From Rhizobiaceae bacterium (GTDB taxonomy: Bacteria; Pseudomonadota; Alphaproteobacteria; Rhizobiales; Rhizobiaceae), in NCBI GenBank assembly GCA_019635715.1, contig JAHBYY010000051.1, positions 1 through 32,830 on the forward strand: a stretch of 32,830 bases of DNA, read 5' to 3'. The position numbers and the translations under genes are program-made. This document shows, in pieces, positions 15,848 to 22,684 of this stretch. The notes below the pieces were generated by a model that made no database searches, had not been told where the DNA came from, and saw only the letters and a program-made list of their open reading frames with translations. Positions within the stretch are counted from its first letter, which is position 1. Each line of letters opens with the position of its first letter.

Positions 15848-16333
15848 ATGCTTAGGTTTGTCGAACTAAGGCTCGGTGAAGGCTGGCGCGAGGAACCCAA
15901 TGCCCCGGACCCTCAGGTCTCAGTGGCGGCCTCGTCAGTCAACGTCCGCTTTCGGTGCTTCAAGCCGATTCCAGTAAATGCGACGCGGCCAAGAGGCATT
16001 CTCGCAGCATTTGGGCGGTCGTCGCGCAAAGCTCCGTGGTTCGATGAGGCGTGGGGCGTTCTGACCTTCGCGCGATGCAGCCGGTGGCGGTGGGACGCCA
16101 CCAACGAACACGAGTGGTTCAAGGAGGACGGCAACGGCCGCTACAGTGGCATCGCGTCCGAATGGGGTAAGTTCTACGAGCTGATCGGCGACGATCCGAT
16201 CCGCGATGCGGTGCCTTGGGAACAGCTCGCGGCTGACTGTGCAGCACCACGTCATTTCCTCTTCTATTTCCGCGACGAAACGCTTGAGTTTCTGGCTGAC
16301 GACTGGTCCTTCAGCCTAGACCGGGATGCTTGA
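15848..16333 (+). CDS. Unrecognised 161-residue protein
   Basis: I do not recognise a family. The frame is open from 15752 but the first ATG is at 15848, giving 161 residues; no good ribosome site is visible, so the start is uncertain. The protein is soluble-looking, rich in Trp, Phe and Arg, with no signal peptide or membrane segment. A notable core is WRWDATNEHEWFKEDGNGRY, followed by SGIASEWGKFYEL and a C-terminal RHFLFYFRDETLEFLADDW. It sits alone between the MBL-fold gene and mazG, in a less GC-rich stretch with REP-like repeats. The reading frame ends cleanly 108 bp before mazG. Expression is not proven, but the ordered aromatic-rich sequence argues for a real gene, possibly acquired. 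Confidence 0.65.
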   Translation: MLRFVELRLGEGWREEPNAPDPQVSVAASSVNVRFRCFKPIPVNATRPRGILAAFGRSSRKAPWFDEAWGVLTFARCSRWRWDATNEHEWFKEDGNGRYSGIASEWGKFYELIGDDPIRDAVPWEQLAADCAAPRHFLFYFRDETLEFLADDWSFSLDRDA

Positions 16334-16441
16334 GCGACTGTCGGGGCTGCGGCCCGCCACAAGAGCGCCACGGTGGATTGGGCCCTCCGGAGTTCGCCGG
16401 CGCATTCCCCTGCGGAGCGACTGCGGATAAGGTCCGGCGCC

Positions 16442-17263
16442 ATGAAACCCGCCCGCGACATTTCCCGCCTCATCGAGATCATGGCCGCCCTGCGCGATCG
16501 GGAGACCGGCTGTCCGTGGGACATCGAGCAGGATTTCGCGTCCATCGCGCCTTACACCATCGAGGAGGCCTATGAGGTCGGTGACGCCATCGCCCGCGCC
16601 GACATGGACAATCTCAAGGAGGAACTGGGCGACCTGCTGCTGCAGGTCGTCTATCACGCCCAGATGGCGGCCGAGCTTGGCGAGTTCGCCTTCGACGATG
16701 TCGTCGAGGCGATCACCACGAAAATGATCCGCCGCCATCCGCATGTCTTCGGCGACGCCGAGGCGCGCAGCGCCGGCATGGCCAAGGGCATGTGGGAGGC
16801 GATCAAGGCCGAAGAGAAGGCCGAGCGCCGCGCGGCGCGGCTGAAGCGGGGCCTCGACCCCGAGGATGGCGGCCAGGGTTATCTCGACGGCGTGCCGCGC
16901 GCCCTGCCCGCGCTGACGCGCGCGCTGAAACTCCAGGAGAAGGCGGCGCGCGTCGGCTTCGACTGGAGCGAGGCTGTGCCGATCCTCGACAAGATCGAGG
17001 AGGAGATCGCCGAATTCCGCGCGGCGGCCGCCGGCGGCCGGCAGTCGCAGATCGCCGACGAGTTCGGCGACGTGCTGTTCTCGCTGGTCAATCTGGGCCG
17101 GCACCTCAAGCTCGACCCGGAGTCGGCGCTGGCGGGCACGAACCACAAGTTCCTGACCCGCTTCCATGCTGTCGAGCGCATGCTGGCCGAACGCGGAAAT
17201 TCGCTGGAAGCTGCCTCGCTCGACGAGATGGAAGCGCTGTGGCAGCAGGCCAAGCGCCTCTGA
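16442..17263 (+). CDS. mazG: Nucleoside triphosphate pyrophosphohydrolase MazG
   Basis: The 273-residue all-alpha NTP pyrophosphohydrolase removes pyrophosphate from nucleoside triphosphates, cleaning the pool of aberrant nucleotides and affecting (p)ppGpp-linked stress responses. The N-terminal half has the ordered metal site: E41, E42 and E45 (TIEEAYE) then E61 and D64 (KEELGDLLLQVV); a second MazG-like half follows (about 140-250) with IEEEIAEFRAA and DEFGDVLFSLVN. The ATG at 16442 gives MKPARDISRLIEIMAALRD, the normal beginning, with AAGG upstream; an extension to 16373 is not family-like. Its stop lies only 7 bp from the stop of the convergent hflX. Confidence 0.95.
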   Translation: MKPARDISRLIEIMAALRDRETGCPWDIEQDFASIAPYTIEEAYEVGDAIARADMDNLKEELGDLLLQVVYHAQMAAELGEFAFDDVVEAITTKMIRRHPHVFGDAEARSAGMAKGMWEAIKAEEKAERRAARLKRGLDPEDGGQGYLDGVPRALPALTRALKLQEKAARVGFDWSEAVPILDKIEEEIAEFRAAAAGGRQSQIADEFGDVLFSLVNLGRHLKLDPESALAGTNHKFLTRFHAVERMLAERGNSLEAASLDEMEALWQQAKRL

Positions 17264-17270
17264 TTTTGCT

Positions 17271-18650
17271 CTATCGCTTCGATCCCGCCGTCCGCGCGAC
17301 GATCTCGTCGCGCACGCTGCCGGTCGTCAGCATGGTCAGCGAGACGCTGCCGTCTTCATTGTCCTTGCGGGCCGTCACGTCGCCGTTGCGGTAGAGCCAG
17401 TCGACCAGCGAGAACTGCGACGGCTGGAGCGTCACCTCGACCGGCACCACGCTGCCGGCGACGCGCTGTTCGATCTCGGTGACGAGCCTGTCGACGCCTT
17501 CGCCCGTCTGGGCGGAGATCGCGATCGGCGCGCCCTGCCCGGCGGCCTCGGCCAGCAGCCGCTCATGGATTGCCGGATCGAGCCGATCGATCTTGTTCCA
17601 CACTTCAACGATGTGGTTGCGGTCGTCGATATCGACGCCGAGATCCTTGAGGATGCGCGCCACGTCTTCGGCCTGCATGGCCGTGTCGGGATCGGAAATG
17701 TCGCGCAGGTGGATCACCAGATCGGCCTCGACCACCTCCTCCAGCGTCGCCCGGAACGCCGCGACCAGATGGGTCGGCAGGTCCGAGATGAAGCCCACCG
17801 TGTCGGAGAGGATCACCGGCGTACCGTGCGGCAGGCGCAGCCGGCGCAGCGTCGGGTCGAGCGTGGCGAACAGCATGTCCTCCGCCAGCACGCCCGCGCC
17901 GGTCAGCCGGTTGAACAGCGTCGACTTGCCGGCATTGGTGTAGCCGACGATCGCCACGACCGGGAACGGCACCTTGCGCCGCTTGGCCCTGTGCAGGTCG
18001 CGGGTGCGGCGAACCTGTTCGAGCTCGCGCTTCAGCCGGATGATCTTTTCCTGCAGGGCGCGCCGGTCGGCCTCGATCTGCGTCTCGCCGGGGCCGCCGA
18101 GGAAGCCTGCACCGCCGCGCTGCCGCTCCAGATGGGTCCAGCTACGGACCAGCCGGCCTTTCTGATAGGTCAGGTGCGCCAGGTCGACCTGCAGCGTGCC
18201 TTCCCTTGTGCGCGCCCGCCGGCCGAAGATTTCGAGGATCAGGCCGGTCCGGTCGAGGACCTTGGCAGCCGTCTCCTTCTCGAGATTGCGCTGCTGCACC
18301 GGGGTGAGCGGATGATCGACGATGATCAGCCCTGCCCCGTGCTCCTTGGCCAGCGCGGCGATCTCCTCGACCTTGCCGCTGCCGAACAGCGTCGCCGGCC
18401 GCGGGTCGTTGACCGCGATGGTGGCCGAATAGGCGATGTCGAGATCGATCGCCGCGGTCAGGCCGACGGCTTCTTCGAGGCGGGCCTCGGGCGATCGCAG
18501 CAGGTAGGGACGCCCGGTGTCGTCGCGGTCCTCTGCGCCCTTGCGCAGCAGCGGGACGAGGACCAGCGCCCTCTCCCGCACCGCCGCCGTATCGTGAGCG
18601 GCGGCCCGGCCGGCGGCCGGCCGCTTCTCGGCGCTATCGTCTCTGCCCAA
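17271..18650 (-). CDS. hflX: Ribosome-associated GTPase HflX
   Basis: The 459-residue GTPase splits or rescues stalled ribosomes. The HflX N-terminal domain is present, with NDPRPATLFGSGKVEEI (81-97) and the glycine-rich signature GGPGETQIE (185-193). The G domain has G1 GYTNAGKST (236-244), G3 DTVG (283-286) and G4 NKID (352-355). The start is unusual: the frame opens with TTG at 18650, directly after the hfq stop with no gap, so termination-reinitiation is likely. GTG at codon 24 is an alternative start that would still keep the family core. Order hfq-hflX is conserved across proteobacteria. No terminator fits in the 7-bp gap to mazG. Confidence 0.95.
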   Translation of the reverse strand: MGRDDSAEKRPAAGRAAAHDTAAVRERALVLVPLLRKGAEDRDDTGRPYLLRSPEARLEEAVGLTAAIDLDIAYSATIAVNDPRPATLFGSGKVEEIAALAKEHGAGLIIVDHPLTPVQQRNLEKETAAKVLDRTGLILEIFGRRARTREGTLQVDLAHLTYQKGRLVRSWTHLERQRGGAGFLGGPGETQIEADRRALQEKIIRLKRELEQVRRTRDLHRAKRRKVPFPVVAIVGYTNAGKSTLFNRLTGAGVLAEDMLFATLDPTLRRLRLPHGTPVILSDTVGFISDLPTHLVAAFRATLEEVVEADLVIHLRDISDPDTAMQAEDVARILKDLGVDIDDRNHIVEVWNKIDRLDPAIHERLLAEAAGQGAPIAISAQTGEGVDRLVTEIEQRVAGSVVPVEVTLQPSQFSLVDWLYRNGDVTARKDNEDGSVSLTMLTTGSVRDEIVARTAGSKR

Positions 18651-18893
18651 TCAGGCGCCCTGATCGTCGGCTTCGAACATCTGCACGGGCTGGCTCGGCA
18701 TGATGGTCGAGATCGCATGCTTGTAAACGAGCTGGGAATGCCCGTCGCGGCGCAGCAGCACGCAGAAATTGTCGAAGGAGGTGACGACGCCGGTCAGCTT
18801 CACGCCGTTCACCAGGAAGATCGTCAGGGGGTTCTTGCTCTTGCGAACCGAATTCAGGAACAGGTCCTGAAGGTTCTGGGGTCGTTCGGCCAT
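18651..18893 (-). CDS. hfq: RNA chaperone Hfq
   Basis: The 80-residue Sm-like protein forms hexameric rings that pair small RNAs with messages. The Sm1 region runs from [13 protein letters not shown] (23-35) through [13 protein letters not shown], and the Sm2 motif is YKHAISTI (57-64 or close), with the RNA-contacting NLQDLFLN (7-14) at the N-terminus. The ATG at 18893 is preferred over the extended frame from 18941 because [10 protein letters not shown] is the family beginning and GAAAG lies upstream. It is 142 bp downstream of the transaminase gene, enough for its own promoter, and directly abuts hflX. Confidence 0.97.
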   Translation of the reverse strand: MAERPQNLQDLFLNSVRKSKNPLTIFLVNGVKLTGVVTSFDNFCVLLRRDGHSQLVYKHAISTIMPSQPVQMFEADDQGA

Positions 18894-18931
18894 GTTTGTT
18901 TTCTTTCGCCGGTTCCTCGATGTCCCAAGCC

Positions 18932-18960
18932 AGTGCGCCAAAATTGATCGCCGCTGTCAA
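18932..18960 (-). promoter_or_regulatory. Candidate hfq promoter
   Basis: On the minus strand a perfect TTGACA (complement of 18955-18960) is preceded by C, as in the alphaproteobacterial CTTGAC -35. A -10 17 bp further on (complement of 18932-18937) reads CGCACT and is weak. It lies 39-67 bp upstream of the hfq ATG in the 142-bp gap after the transaminase gene. Confidence 0.4.
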
Positions 18961-19035
18961 GCAAACACCACCTCCGCACGCCATCCGTCCTTGGCGTACT
19001 TCGGGCATTAAAACGTTTAGTCCGATTGGCGGTTA

Positions 19036-19899
19036 TCAGGCTGGGCGCTTTTCCGCAACGTCAAAAAAGGCGGCCCGCAGCGAAAGCGCGACGGAGCCCG
19101 GATGTCCGTTTGCGACGGGCTGCCCGTCGATCGACACGATGGGCATGACGACCGTGGTCGCGGCGGTGATGAAGGCCTCCCGCGCCGCCTTCGCCTCCTC
19201 CACGGTGAAGCCGCGCTCCTCGATTTCGAGGCCCAGGGATCGCGCCACGGAGAACAGCGTGGTGCGGGTGATGCCGCGCAGGATGCCGAATTCGGCCGGG
19301 CGCGTCACCAGCACGCCGCCCTTCGTGACGATCCAGGCATTGGTGGCCGCGCCTTCCTTGACGGTGCCGTCTGGATCGACGAACCAGGCCTCCTGCGCGC
19401 CCGCCAGCTTGGCCTTCTGGCGCGCCAGCACGTTGGGCAGCAGTCCGACCGTCTTGATGTCCACCCGCTCCCAGCGGTTTTCCGGCACGGTGATGACGGC
19501 CAGACCGGCCTCGGCCCGCCTGGCGGCTGCCGCCGGGTCCGTCCGCTTGGCGGTGACGACCAGCGCCGGACGCGTGCCGGCGGCGGGGAAAACGTGGTCG
19601 CGCGGCGCGACGCCGCGTGTCACCTGCAGATAGACCAGGCCGTTGCGGACCCGGTTGCGGCGCACCACCTCGCCGATGATCGCCTCCAGTGCTGCCCGGT
19701 GCAGCGGCCAGGCGATCGATAGCTCGCCCAGCGAGCGCCCGAGCCGGTCCAGATGGCCGGTCATGTCCATGATCTGCCCGCGCGCCACCTCGCAGACCTC
19801 GTAGACGCCGTCTGCGAACTGGTAGCCGCGATCCTCGACATGCACCTGGGCATCGCGGTGGGCGACGTAGCGGCCGTTGACATAGGCGATGCGCGGCAT
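19036..19899 (-). CDS. D-amino acid aminotransferase (class IV PLP enzyme)
   Basis: The 287-residue protein is a fold-type IV aminotransferase (D-alanine transaminase, branched-chain transaminase and ADC lyase family). K149 in RVDIKTVGLLPNV is the PLP Schiff-base lysine, and E181 in VKEGAATNAWIV is the cofactor-contacting glutamate. The opening MPRIAYVNGRYV and DRGYQFADGVYEVC are typical of D-amino acid transaminases, which make D-glutamate or D-alanine for peptidoglycan. The ATG at 19899 is chosen for this beginning; a longer open frame upstream runs inside trkA. It is 11 bp after trkA, so co-transcription from the ntr/trk block is likely. Branched-chain activity cannot be excluded. Confidence 0.9.
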   Translation of the reverse strand: MPRIAYVNGRYVAHRDAQVHVEDRGYQFADGVYEVCEVARGQIMDMTGHLDRLGRSLGELSIAWPLHRAALEAIIGEVVRRNRVRNGLVYLQVTRGVAPRDHVFPAAGTRPALVVTAKRTDPAAAARRAEAGLAVITVPENRWERVDIKTVGLLPNVLARQKAKLAGAQEAWFVDPDGTVKEGAATNAWIVTKGGVLVTRPAEFGILRGITRTTLFSVARSLGLEIEERGFTVEEAKAAREAFITAATTVVMPIVSIDGQPVANGHPGSVALSLRAAFFDVAEKRPA

Positions 19900-19910
19900 G
19901 GTCCAGATTC

Positions 19911-21287
19911 CTAGAAGAATTCGAGGCTGACACGGAACATCTGCTCGACCTGGCGCACGGCGCGTTCGAGCACGAAGATGATGACGCGGTCCTTCGCCTT
20001 GATCCTGAGCGAGCCGCTGGGACGCAGCACCGCGCCGTCGCGGTAGACGGCGCCGATGCGCATGCCGTCCGGCAGGTCGAGGTCCCGCAGCATATGGCCG
20101 ACCAGCGGCGAGGTTTCCAGGGCTTCCGCCTCGATGGCCTCGGCGGTGCCGCGGTGAAAACTGTGGACCGCCCTCACCCGCCCGCGCCTCACGTGCTGCA
20201 GCACCCGCGAGACGGTCACCGCGCCGGGATTCACCGTGGCGTCGATGCCCACCGTCTTGGTGATGTCGAGGAAGGACGGATTGTTGATCAGCGCCAGATT
20301 GGCCTTGCAGCCCAGCCGCTTGGCCATGACGCTGGAGAGGATGTTGACCTGGTCGTGATTGGTCAGCGCCACCATCAGGTCGGCGTCCTGCACGTCGGCC
20401 TCGTGCAGCAGCCGCTGGTCGAGCGCGCTGCCGTTGAGCACCACCGTGCGGCGCAGCGTATCGGCGACGATGGTCGCGCGGTCGCGGCTGGCCTCGATGA
20501 TCTTGACCTTGGTGCGCCCCTGCCGCTGTTCGAGGGTTCTGGCGACATACTGGCCGATATTGCCTCCCCCCGCGATGACGATCCGGGCGACTTCCGGCTC
20601 CTCGTGGCCGAACAGCGCCAGGGTGCGGCGCACCTGCTCGTTGGTCGTCACCACATAGGCGAGATCGCCGGCGAACAACTGGTCGGCGGAGCGCGGGATG
20701 AACAGCTTTCCGGCGCGGCTCACGCCGACCACGGTCGACATGAGATCGGGAAACAGGTGGCTGAGCTGCGACAGCGGGGTGTTGATCACCGGGCAGTCGT
20801 CGAGGCATTCGATGCCGAGCACGGCGATCTTCTTGTCGGCGAACCGCACCACCTCGGTGGCGCCGGGCAGCGCGATGCGCCGCAGCACCATCTCGCCGAC
20901 CTCCAGCTCGGGCGAGATGATCACGTCGATCGGCAGGTGGTCGCGCGAGAACAGATCCTGATAGTGCGGCCGCAGATAGGACTGGGCGCGGATGCGGGCG
21001 ATCCGCATCGGCACGTTGAACAGCGCATGCGCCACCTCGCAGGCGACGATGTTGACCTCGTCGTACAGCGTGACGGCGATGATCATGTCGGCCTGCTGCG
21101 CGCCGGCGCGCTCCAGCACGTCCGGATGCGAACCGTGGCCGACGAAGCCGCGCACGTCGAGCCCGTCCCGGACGACCTGGATGAGGTCCGGCGACGTATC
21201 GATGATCGACACGTCGTGCTTCTCGGCGGCAAGCCTCTCGGCGATGCCGTACCCGACCTGACCTGCTCCGCAGATGATGATGCGCAT
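19911..21287 (-). CDS. trkA: Trk potassium transporter peripheral subunit TrkA
   Basis: The 458-residue protein is the NAD-binding regulatory subunit of the Trk/Ktr-type potassium uptake system, acting on the cytoplasmic face of TrkH-like channels. It has two RCK modules: the first begins MRIIICGAGQVGYGIAERL with the GxGxxG site at 7-12, and the second begins IVIAGGGNIGQYVARTL (about 236-252); each is followed by a TrkA-C domain. No trkH/ktrB gene is in the window, which is usual for this rhizobial arrangement. It follows ntrX by 35 bp on the same strand, part of the conserved ntrYX-trkA neighbourhood. Confidence 0.95.
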   Translation of the reverse strand: MRIIICGAGQVGYGIAERLAAEKHDVSIIDTSPDLIQVVRDGLDVRGFVGHGSHPDVLERAGAQQADMIIAVTLYDEVNIVACEVAHALFNVPMRIARIRAQSYLRPHYQDLFSRDHLPIDVIISPELEVGEMVLRRIALPGATEVVRFADKKIAVLGIECLDDCPVINTPLSQLSHLFPDLMSTVVGVSRAGKLFIPRSADQLFAGDLAYVVTTNEQVRRTLALFGHEEPEVARIVIAGGGNIGQYVARTLEQRQGRTKVKIIEASRDRATIVADTLRRTVVLNGSALDQRLLHEADVQDADLMVALTNHDQVNILSSVMAKRLGCKANLALINNPSFLDITKTVGIDATVNPGAVTVSRVLQHVRRGRVRAVHSFHRGTAEAIEAEALETSPLVGHMLRDLDLPDGMRIGAVYRDGAVLRPSGSLRIKAKDRVIIFVLERAVRQVEQMFRVSLEFF

Positions 21288-21322
21288 TCAGCTCTTGCCG
21301 GCTGGATCGAACGGATGGACCA

Positions 21323-22684
21323 CTACACGCCCAGCGACTTGAGTTTCCGGTGCAGCGCCGAACGCTCCATACCGATGAACTCCGCCGTCCGCGAGATGTT
21401 TCCGCCGAAGCGGTTGATCTGGGCTATCAGATATTCCTTTTCGAACATCTCGCGCGCCTCGCGCAGCGGCAGCGCCATGATGTGCTGGTCCGACTGGGTC
21501 GGCGTCCTCGGCATGACGTCGCCGATCTCGGCGGGCAGCAGGTCGGCGGAGATCGGCGCGTCGACATCGTCGCCGCGCACCAGGATCATCAGCCGCTCGA
21601 TATTGTTGCGCAACTGCCGGACGTTGCCGGGCCAGTTGTGCGCCTGGAGCACGGCCAGCGCGTCGTCGCCGATGCGACGCTGCTTGATCCCGGCCTGCCT
21701 GGCGATCTGCTTCATGAAGCCGTCGACGAGATAGGGAATGTCCTCCCGCCTTTCGGCGAGCCCCGGAACCATCACCGGCACCACCGCCAGCCGGTGGAAC
21801 AGGTCTTCGCGAAACCGTCCCTCGGCGATCAGCCCTTCGAGGTTCTGGGCCGTCGAGGAGATGATGCGGACGTCGACCTTGACCCGCTTGGTGCCGCCGA
21901 CGCGCTCGAACTGCTGCTCGACGAGCACGCGCAGGATCTTGGCCTGCGTCTCGCGCGGCATGTCGGCGACCTCGTCGAGATAGAGCGTGCCCTTGTGCGC
22001 CTCCTCGAGCGCTCCGACCTTGCGCTCGGTGCCGTTCGATTCCGTGCCGAACAGCTCGATCTCCATCCGCTCGGGCGTGATCGTGGCCGCGTTGACGGAG
22101 ACGAACGGCCCGCCGGCGCGCGACGAATGTCCGTGGATCGAACGGGCCACCTGCTCCTTGCCGGAGCCGGAGGGGCCGATGATCATGATGCGGCTGTTGG
22201 TCGGCGCCACCCGCTGGATGGTCTGCCGCAGTTGGCTCATCGCCGAGGACATGCCGATCAGCTCGAAACTCTCGCCGCTGCGCATCTTCAGGTCCGAGAC
22301 CTCGCGCTTCAGCTTGGAGGTTTCCAGGGCCCGTTCGGCGATCAGGATCAGCCGGTCGGCCTTGAACGGCTTCTCGATGAAATCGTAGGCGCCGCGGCGG
22401 ATGGCCGAGACAGCCGTCTCGATGTTGCCGTGGCCGGAGATCATCACTACCGGCAGGTTGGGGTGCATCACCTTGATCTCGTCGAGCAGGGCGAGCCCAT
22501 CGAGCCGCGACCCCTGCATCCAGATGTCGAGGAAGATCAGCCGCGGCACACGGTCGGCGATCGCCGCCAATGCGCTGTCGGCATCGTGCGCGGTGCGCGT
22601 CTCGTGCCCCTCGTCGCTCAATATGCCCGCGACGAGCTCGCGGATGTCCGTTTCGTCGTCGACAACCAGAATATCAGACGCCAT
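21323..22684 (-). CDS. ntrX: Nitrogen assimilation response regulator NtrX
   Basis: The 453-residue NtrC-family regulator pairs with NtrY. The receiver domain has D53 (LIFLDIW) as phospho-acceptor and K105 in DFIEKPF; the AAA+ domain has Walker A GPSGSGK (170-176) and LYLDE (234-238); a Fis-type helix-turn-helix ends the protein (ISRTAEFIGMERSALHRKL). Where NtrC has the sigma-54-contacting GAFTGA loop, this protein reads FGTESNGTERKVGALEE (about 212-228), so the loop is absent. That agrees with reports that alphaproteobacterial NtrX works without sigma-54. It overlaps the ntrY stop by 11 bp, suggesting coupled translation. Known roles in relatives include nitrogen metabolism, respiration and cell-envelope traits. 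Confidence 0.95.
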   Translation of the reverse strand: MASDILVVDDETDIRELVAGILSDEGHETRTAHDADSALAAIADRVPRLIFLDIWMQGSRLDGLALLDEIKVMHPNLPVVMISGHGNIETAVSAIRRGAYDFIEKPFKADRLILIAERALETSKLKREVSDLKMRSGESFELIGMSSAMSQLRQTIQRVAPTNSRIMIIGPSGSGKEQVARSIHGHSSRAGGPFVSVNAATITPERMEIELFGTESNGTERKVGALEEAHKGTLYLDEVADMPRETQAKILRVLVEQQFERVGGTKRVKVDVRIISSTAQNLEGLIAEGRFREDLFHRLAVVPVMVPGLAERREDIPYLVDGFMKQIARQAGIKQRRIGDDALAVLQAHNWPGNVRQLRNNIERLMILVRGDDVDAPISADLLPAEIGDVMPRTPTQSDQHIMALPLREAREMFEKEYLIAQINRFGGNISRTAEFIGMERSALHRKLKSLGV

